Source: UBA2279 sp041595875 (GTDB lineage Bacteria > Actinomycetota > Coriobacteriia > Anaerosomatales > Anaerosomataceae). Taken from it: DNA of 18,677 nt. Location: positions 1 to 18,677 of the forward strand of contig JBFHJN010000048.1 of NCBI GenBank assembly GCA_041595875.1, read 5' to 3'. Under the pieces are notes generated by a model. The model was given only the letters and a program-made list of their open reading frames with translations, made no database searches and was not told where the DNA came from. Each line of letters opens with the position of its first letter. Position 1 is the stretch's first letter. Of the stretch, positions 16,345-18,677 are shown one piece after another. A program made the position numbers and the translations under genes.

Positions 16345-16407
16345 GACCTGCAAACAGTGAGCCAGGCACCCGCATGGCAGTCACGGTTCGGTAACGGGCC
16401 GGATGCG

Positions 16408-16427
16408 TTGTGCGGGTTCCCGCGCAA
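16408..16427 (+). promoter_or_regulatory. Leader hairpin directly before the tyrS ribosome binding site
   Basis: TTGTGCGG (16408-16415) pairs with CCGCGCAA (16420-16427; seven Watson-Crick pairs and one T-G) around the loop GTTC. It ends one base before the AGAAGGAGG Shine-Dalgarno. It may hold the ribosome binding site open, or be one arm of a regulatory switch. No T-box consensus (GGTGG-N-ACCGCG) is present. Confidence 0.4.
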
Positions 16428-16446
16428 GAAGGAGGGACGACCCCAC

Positions 16447-17652
16447 GTGGCAACCGCCGCAGATCAACTCCGCGTCATCAAGAGTGGTACAGCAGACCTG
16501 GTCCCGGAGCAAGACCTGATCAAGAAGCTGGGGGACGGGCGTCCGCTCACCATCAAGCTCGGCGTGGATCCCACTGCGCCGGACCTGCATCTGGGACATG
16601 CCGTTCCGCTGCGGAAGCTGCGTCAGTTCCAAGATCTTGGGCACCGTGTCGTTCTCATCATCGGTGACTTCACTGCTCTGATCGGGGACCCATCGGGCCG
16701 AAGCGCTACCCGTCCTCCTCTGACACCCGAACAGGTAGAGGCACACGCTACTACCTATATAGAGCAGGCGTACAAGATACTTGATCCCGAGAAGACCGAG
16801 ATGCGCAGGAACTCCGAGTGGCTGGCGCCGCTCGGGTTCGAGGAGCTCTTAAGACTCACCAGCCGGTTCACAGTGGCACGCATCCTGGAGCGCGACGACT
16901 TCTCGAAGCGATATCAAGAGGGTATCGGTATCTCGCTGCATGAGCTGCTCTACCCGGTGGCCCAGGCGTACGACTCAGTCGCGATAGAGGCAGATGTCGA
17001 ACTAGGGGGTACCGATCAGCTGTTCAATCTTCTAGCAGGCCGTGAGCTGATGGAGAAGATGGGCCTGGAACCGCAGGTCTGTCTCACGTTGCCTTTGCTG
17101 GAAGGTACGGACGGCGTACAGAAGATGAGCAAGAGCTACGGCAACTACGTCGGCCTGACGGATGCACCGGACGATATGTTCGGGAAGGTGATGTCGGTTC
17201 CCGATGAGCTGATGGTCAAGTACTACCGTCTGTGCACCTCGCTGTCATTGGATGAGCTGGAGGCGATAGAGGCGGGTCTTTCGGATGGGTCGCTGCATCC
17301 TAATCTCGCGAAACGCAGATTAGCGCGTGAGATCGTGGCCCTGTACTACTCCATCGACGACTCGACCGCCGCCGAGGCCGCCTTCGACCTCGTGTTCAAG
17401 CAGCATGCGGTCCCCGATGACGTTCCTCGAATCGCCGTCGACCTGGATGAGTCGGTGCATATCCCCGCGCTTCTCTCGGCACTGAAGCTTGTCGCGTCCA
17501 ATTCCGAGGGTCGCCGGATGATCGATCAAGGTGCCGTGCGCGTGGATGGTGAGCTTCTTGCGCCCGGGACCTATGACTTGGCCCAAAGCGCTGTTCTGGA
17601 CCTGGTCGTGCAGGTCGGAAAGCGCCGATTTGCCCGCCCTGTGCGCCCCTGA
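16447..17652 (+). CDS. tyrS: Tyrosyl-tRNA synthetase
   Basis: A 401-residue class I synthetase that charges tRNA-Tyr with tyrosine. The HIGH motif is HLGH (48-51) in VDPTAPDLHLGHAV, the KMSKS motif is perfect at 226-230 (GVQKMSKSYGNYVGL), and LGGTDQLFNLLAGR lies between them. An S4 RNA-binding domain covers about 338-398 (HIPALLSALKL to GAVRVDGELL). The canonical KMSKS and GNYVGL resemble the TyrZ-like branch rather than the E. coli/B. subtilis TyrS type. GTG 16447 is chosen because AAGGAGG (16429-16435) precedes it by 11 nt and the protein then starts near the family's N-terminus. A GTG at 16357 would add 30 residues with no ribosome binding site. It is a single-gene unit between a divergent PBP gene and the rRNA operon. 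Confidence 0.96.
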   Translation: MATAADQLRVIKSGTADLVPEQDLIKKLGDGRPLTIKLGVDPTAPDLHLGHAVPLRKLRQFQDLGHRVVLIIGDFTALIGDPSGRSATRPPLTPEQVEAHATTYIEQAYKILDPEKTEMRRNSEWLAPLGFEELLRLTSRFTVARILERDDFSKRYQEGIGISLHELLYPVAQAYDSVAIEADVELGGTDQLFNLLAGRELMEKMGLEPQVCLTLPLLEGTDGVQKMSKSYGNYVGLTDAPDDMFGKVMSVPDELMVKYYRLCTSLSLDELEAIEAGLSDGSLHPNLAKRRLAREIVALYYSIDDSTAAEAAFDLVFKQHAVPDDVPRIAVDLDESVHIPALLSALKLVASNSEGRRMIDQGAVRVDGELLAPGTYDLAQSAVLDLVVQVGKRRFARPVRP

Positions 17653-17670
17653 GCTGGGGTTCTTTGTTTC
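17646..17670 (+). terminator. Weak candidate terminator after tyrS
   Basis: CCCC (17646-17649) and GGGG (17656-17659) can form a 4-bp stem around TGAGCT that includes the tyrS stop codon, followed by a T-rich run (TTCTTTGTTTC). The stem is short, so efficiency is doubtful. Confidence 0.35.
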
Positions 17671-17698
17671 GAATCGCGCTGGGTGAGCGATATATCAG

Positions 17699-17745
17699 AA
17701 AGGTCGGAAAAGGTGCTTGCGCCGGTATAGGGCGAGTGGTAGAGT
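17699..17745 (+). promoter_or_regulatory. Upstream promoter-like element P1 of the rRNA leader region
   Basis: TTGCGC (17717-17722) and TAGAGT (17740-17745, a TAnnnT -10) are separated by 17 bp. AAAGGTCGG (17699-17707) lies exactly 9 bp before the -35. The same box at the same distance precedes promoter P2, supporting this element despite its weaker hexamers. Transcription would begin near 17752. Confidence 0.45.
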
Positions 17746-17751
17746 ATCTAA

Positions 17752-17895
17752 GCTGCTTCCCGAGCGTATCAACGAGTGGAGCGCGATCTTGAAAAGCAAG
17801 ATTTCGGGTGGGTTAACAGGATAGGGTAGACGGCCATCATCATGGCGGCCGTGAGCCCACCTGACGCCTCCGAGAAGTACATCCGGGGGCGTTTT
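17752..17895 (+). ncRNA. Possible structured RNA (~145 nt) ending in a terminator, family unrecognised
   Basis: Downstream of P1 the sequence can form consecutive pairings. CCCGA (17759-17763) pairs with TCGGG (17804-17808), enclosing the hairpin ATCTTG/CAAGAT (17786-17791 and 17797-17802). TGGG/CCCA (17809-17812 and 17856-17859) encloses the stem ACGGCC/GGCCGT (17830-17835 and 17847-17852). An intrinsic terminator follows at 17864-17895. It does not match a riboswitch, T-box, 6S, SRP, tmRNA or RNase P RNA that I can recognise. It could be an independent small RNA or an attenuating leader of the rRNA operon. Confidence 0.35.
17864..17895 (+). terminator. Intrinsic terminator upstream of the rRNA promoter
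   Basis: ACGCCTCCG (17864-17872) pairs with CGGGGGCGT (17884-17892), nine pairs including one T-G, around an 11-nt loop, followed by TTTTC. It lies about 65 nt before the -35 of P2. It would stop readthrough from tyrS or transcripts from P1. Confidence 0.7.
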
Positions 17896-17921
17896 CATTG
17901 CCCGAACAAGTGTTCCGGATG

Positions 17922-17950
17922 AAGGTCGCAAAGAACGTTGAAAAAGGTCG
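17922..17950 (+). repeat. Tandem AAGGTCG boxes, 22-bp period
   Basis: AAGGTCG occurs at 17922-17928 and again at 17944-17950, and a further copy lies at 17700-17706 before P1. Similarity extends to CGTTGA at 17936-17941 and 17959-17964. A 22-bp step is two helical turns, so both boxes face the same side of the DNA, just upstream of the P2 -35. Confidence 0.55.
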
Positions 17951-17989
17951 GGAATAGCCGTTGACAGCGAGACGGAAGACACGTAATGT
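17943..17989 (+). promoter_or_regulatory. rRNA operon promoter P2
   Basis: A perfect -35 TTGACA (17961-17966) is followed after 17 bp by TAATGT (17984-17989), a TAnnnT-type -10. AAAGGTCGG (17943-17951) lies 9 bp upstream of the -35. Transcription from about 17996 would give a pre-16S leader of roughly 225 nt that includes the boxA-like site. Confidence 0.7.
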
Positions 17990-18005
17990 AACCCCTCGCT
18001 GCACC

Positions 18006-18020
18006 TGAACCTTGAAAACT
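18006..18020 (+). promoter_or_regulatory. boxA-like rRNA antitermination site
   Basis: TGAACCTTGAAAACT closely resembles the TGTTCTTTGAAAACT boxA found in rRNA leaders and 16S-23S spacers of Gram-positive bacteria, where NusB/NusE load for antitermination. It lies about 10 nt after the expected start of the P2 transcript. Confidence 0.6.
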
Positions 18021-18044
18021 GGATACTGTGATGAAGCCAAGTAA

Positions 18045-18213
18045 GGTCTGTAAAACAGACCACATGAACCCGTCGTATCGAGAGGGCCAGTCAACAGGCC
18101 AATCCGATGCGATCGTAATGATTCAAACCACATCGGTTTCCTTACCGATGCAGGTGAATCACTCCGGATCTTCCAGGTCCGATTCTTCTGTAGAACACAG
18201 AGCTTGCTCTGTG
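18045..18213 (+). other. Pre-16S leader with perfect hairpins
   Basis: Three strong hairpins lie between boxA and 16S. GGTCTGT/ACAGACC (18045-18051 and 18055-18061) has an AAA loop. A long one at 18120-18160 has GATTCA/TGAATC outside and CATCGGT/ACCGATG inside. CACAGAG/CTCTGTG (18196-18202 and 18207-18213) closes on a CTTG tetraloop and ends about 6 nt before mature 16S. A shorter GGCC/GGCC stem is at 18085-18100. They probably serve leader folding and RNase processing of the precursor. No coding region was seen here. Confidence 0.55.
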
Positions 18214-18219
18214 ACATCT

Positions 18220-18677
<458 letters not shown>

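Noticed and set aside
16345..16446. T-box riboswitch upstream of tyrS
   Set aside because: No GGTGG-N-ACCGCG element or AG-bulge pattern, and the leader of about 100 nt is too short for a class I T-box.
17842..17922. 26-codon ORF (MAAVSPPDASEKY...) running through the terminator upstream of rRNA
   Set aside because: No ribosome binding site, and it crosses the intrinsic terminator stem, so a full transcript is unlikely.

Overview
The window is about 18.7 kb of high-GC bacterial chromosome with dense, short-gapped genes and no mobile or foreign-looking segment. The 3' end carries the first ~460 nt of a 16S rRNA gene. Its sequence, the argD-argF-argR-argG-argH order, the GTG starts and the PASTA-bearing penicillin-binding proteins all suggest a deep-branching actinobacterium, probably a Coriobacteriia/OPB41-type lineage. 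That placement is inference: no database search was possible.

Region 1 (1-5266) is an arginine operon read rightward: the 3' part of argD, then argF, the repressor argR, argG, argH and a small GNAT acetyltransferase. Gaps are 0-31 nt, with TGATG stop/start overlaps. Together the enzymes take N-acetylglutamate semialdehyde to arginine, with ArgR as the arginine-sensing regulator.

Region 2 (5263-8691) starts at a new promoter. It holds a PolX DNA polymerase with a PHP nuclease domain, an AAG-type 3-methyladenine glycosylase that appears to be leaderless, and a NIF3-like metal protein. PolX plus AAG reads as a compact base-excision-repair module. A strong hairpin terminator at 8709-8744 separates this block from the next, convergent gene.

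Region 3 (8751-16218) is an envelope block: two paralogous class A penicillin-binding proteins, both on the minus strand, on either side of a plus-strand U32 (RlhA-like) protein. One PBP ends in a PASTA domain plus a Pro/Thr-rich tail; the other ends in PASTA plus a PKD domain. The U32 gene and the first PBP diverge from a 139-bp promoter region; the U32 gene and the second PBP converge with only 3 nt between stop codons.

Region 4 (16219-18677) holds tyrS, with a hairpin just before its ribosome binding site, then a 567-nt non-coding stretch leading into the rRNA operon. That stretch contains two promoter-like elements sharing a 9-bp box at an identical distance from the -35, a ~145-nt potentially structured RNA ending in an intrinsic terminator, a boxA-like antitermination site and several perfect leader hairpins before 16S. 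This leader is the least explained and most interesting part of the window.
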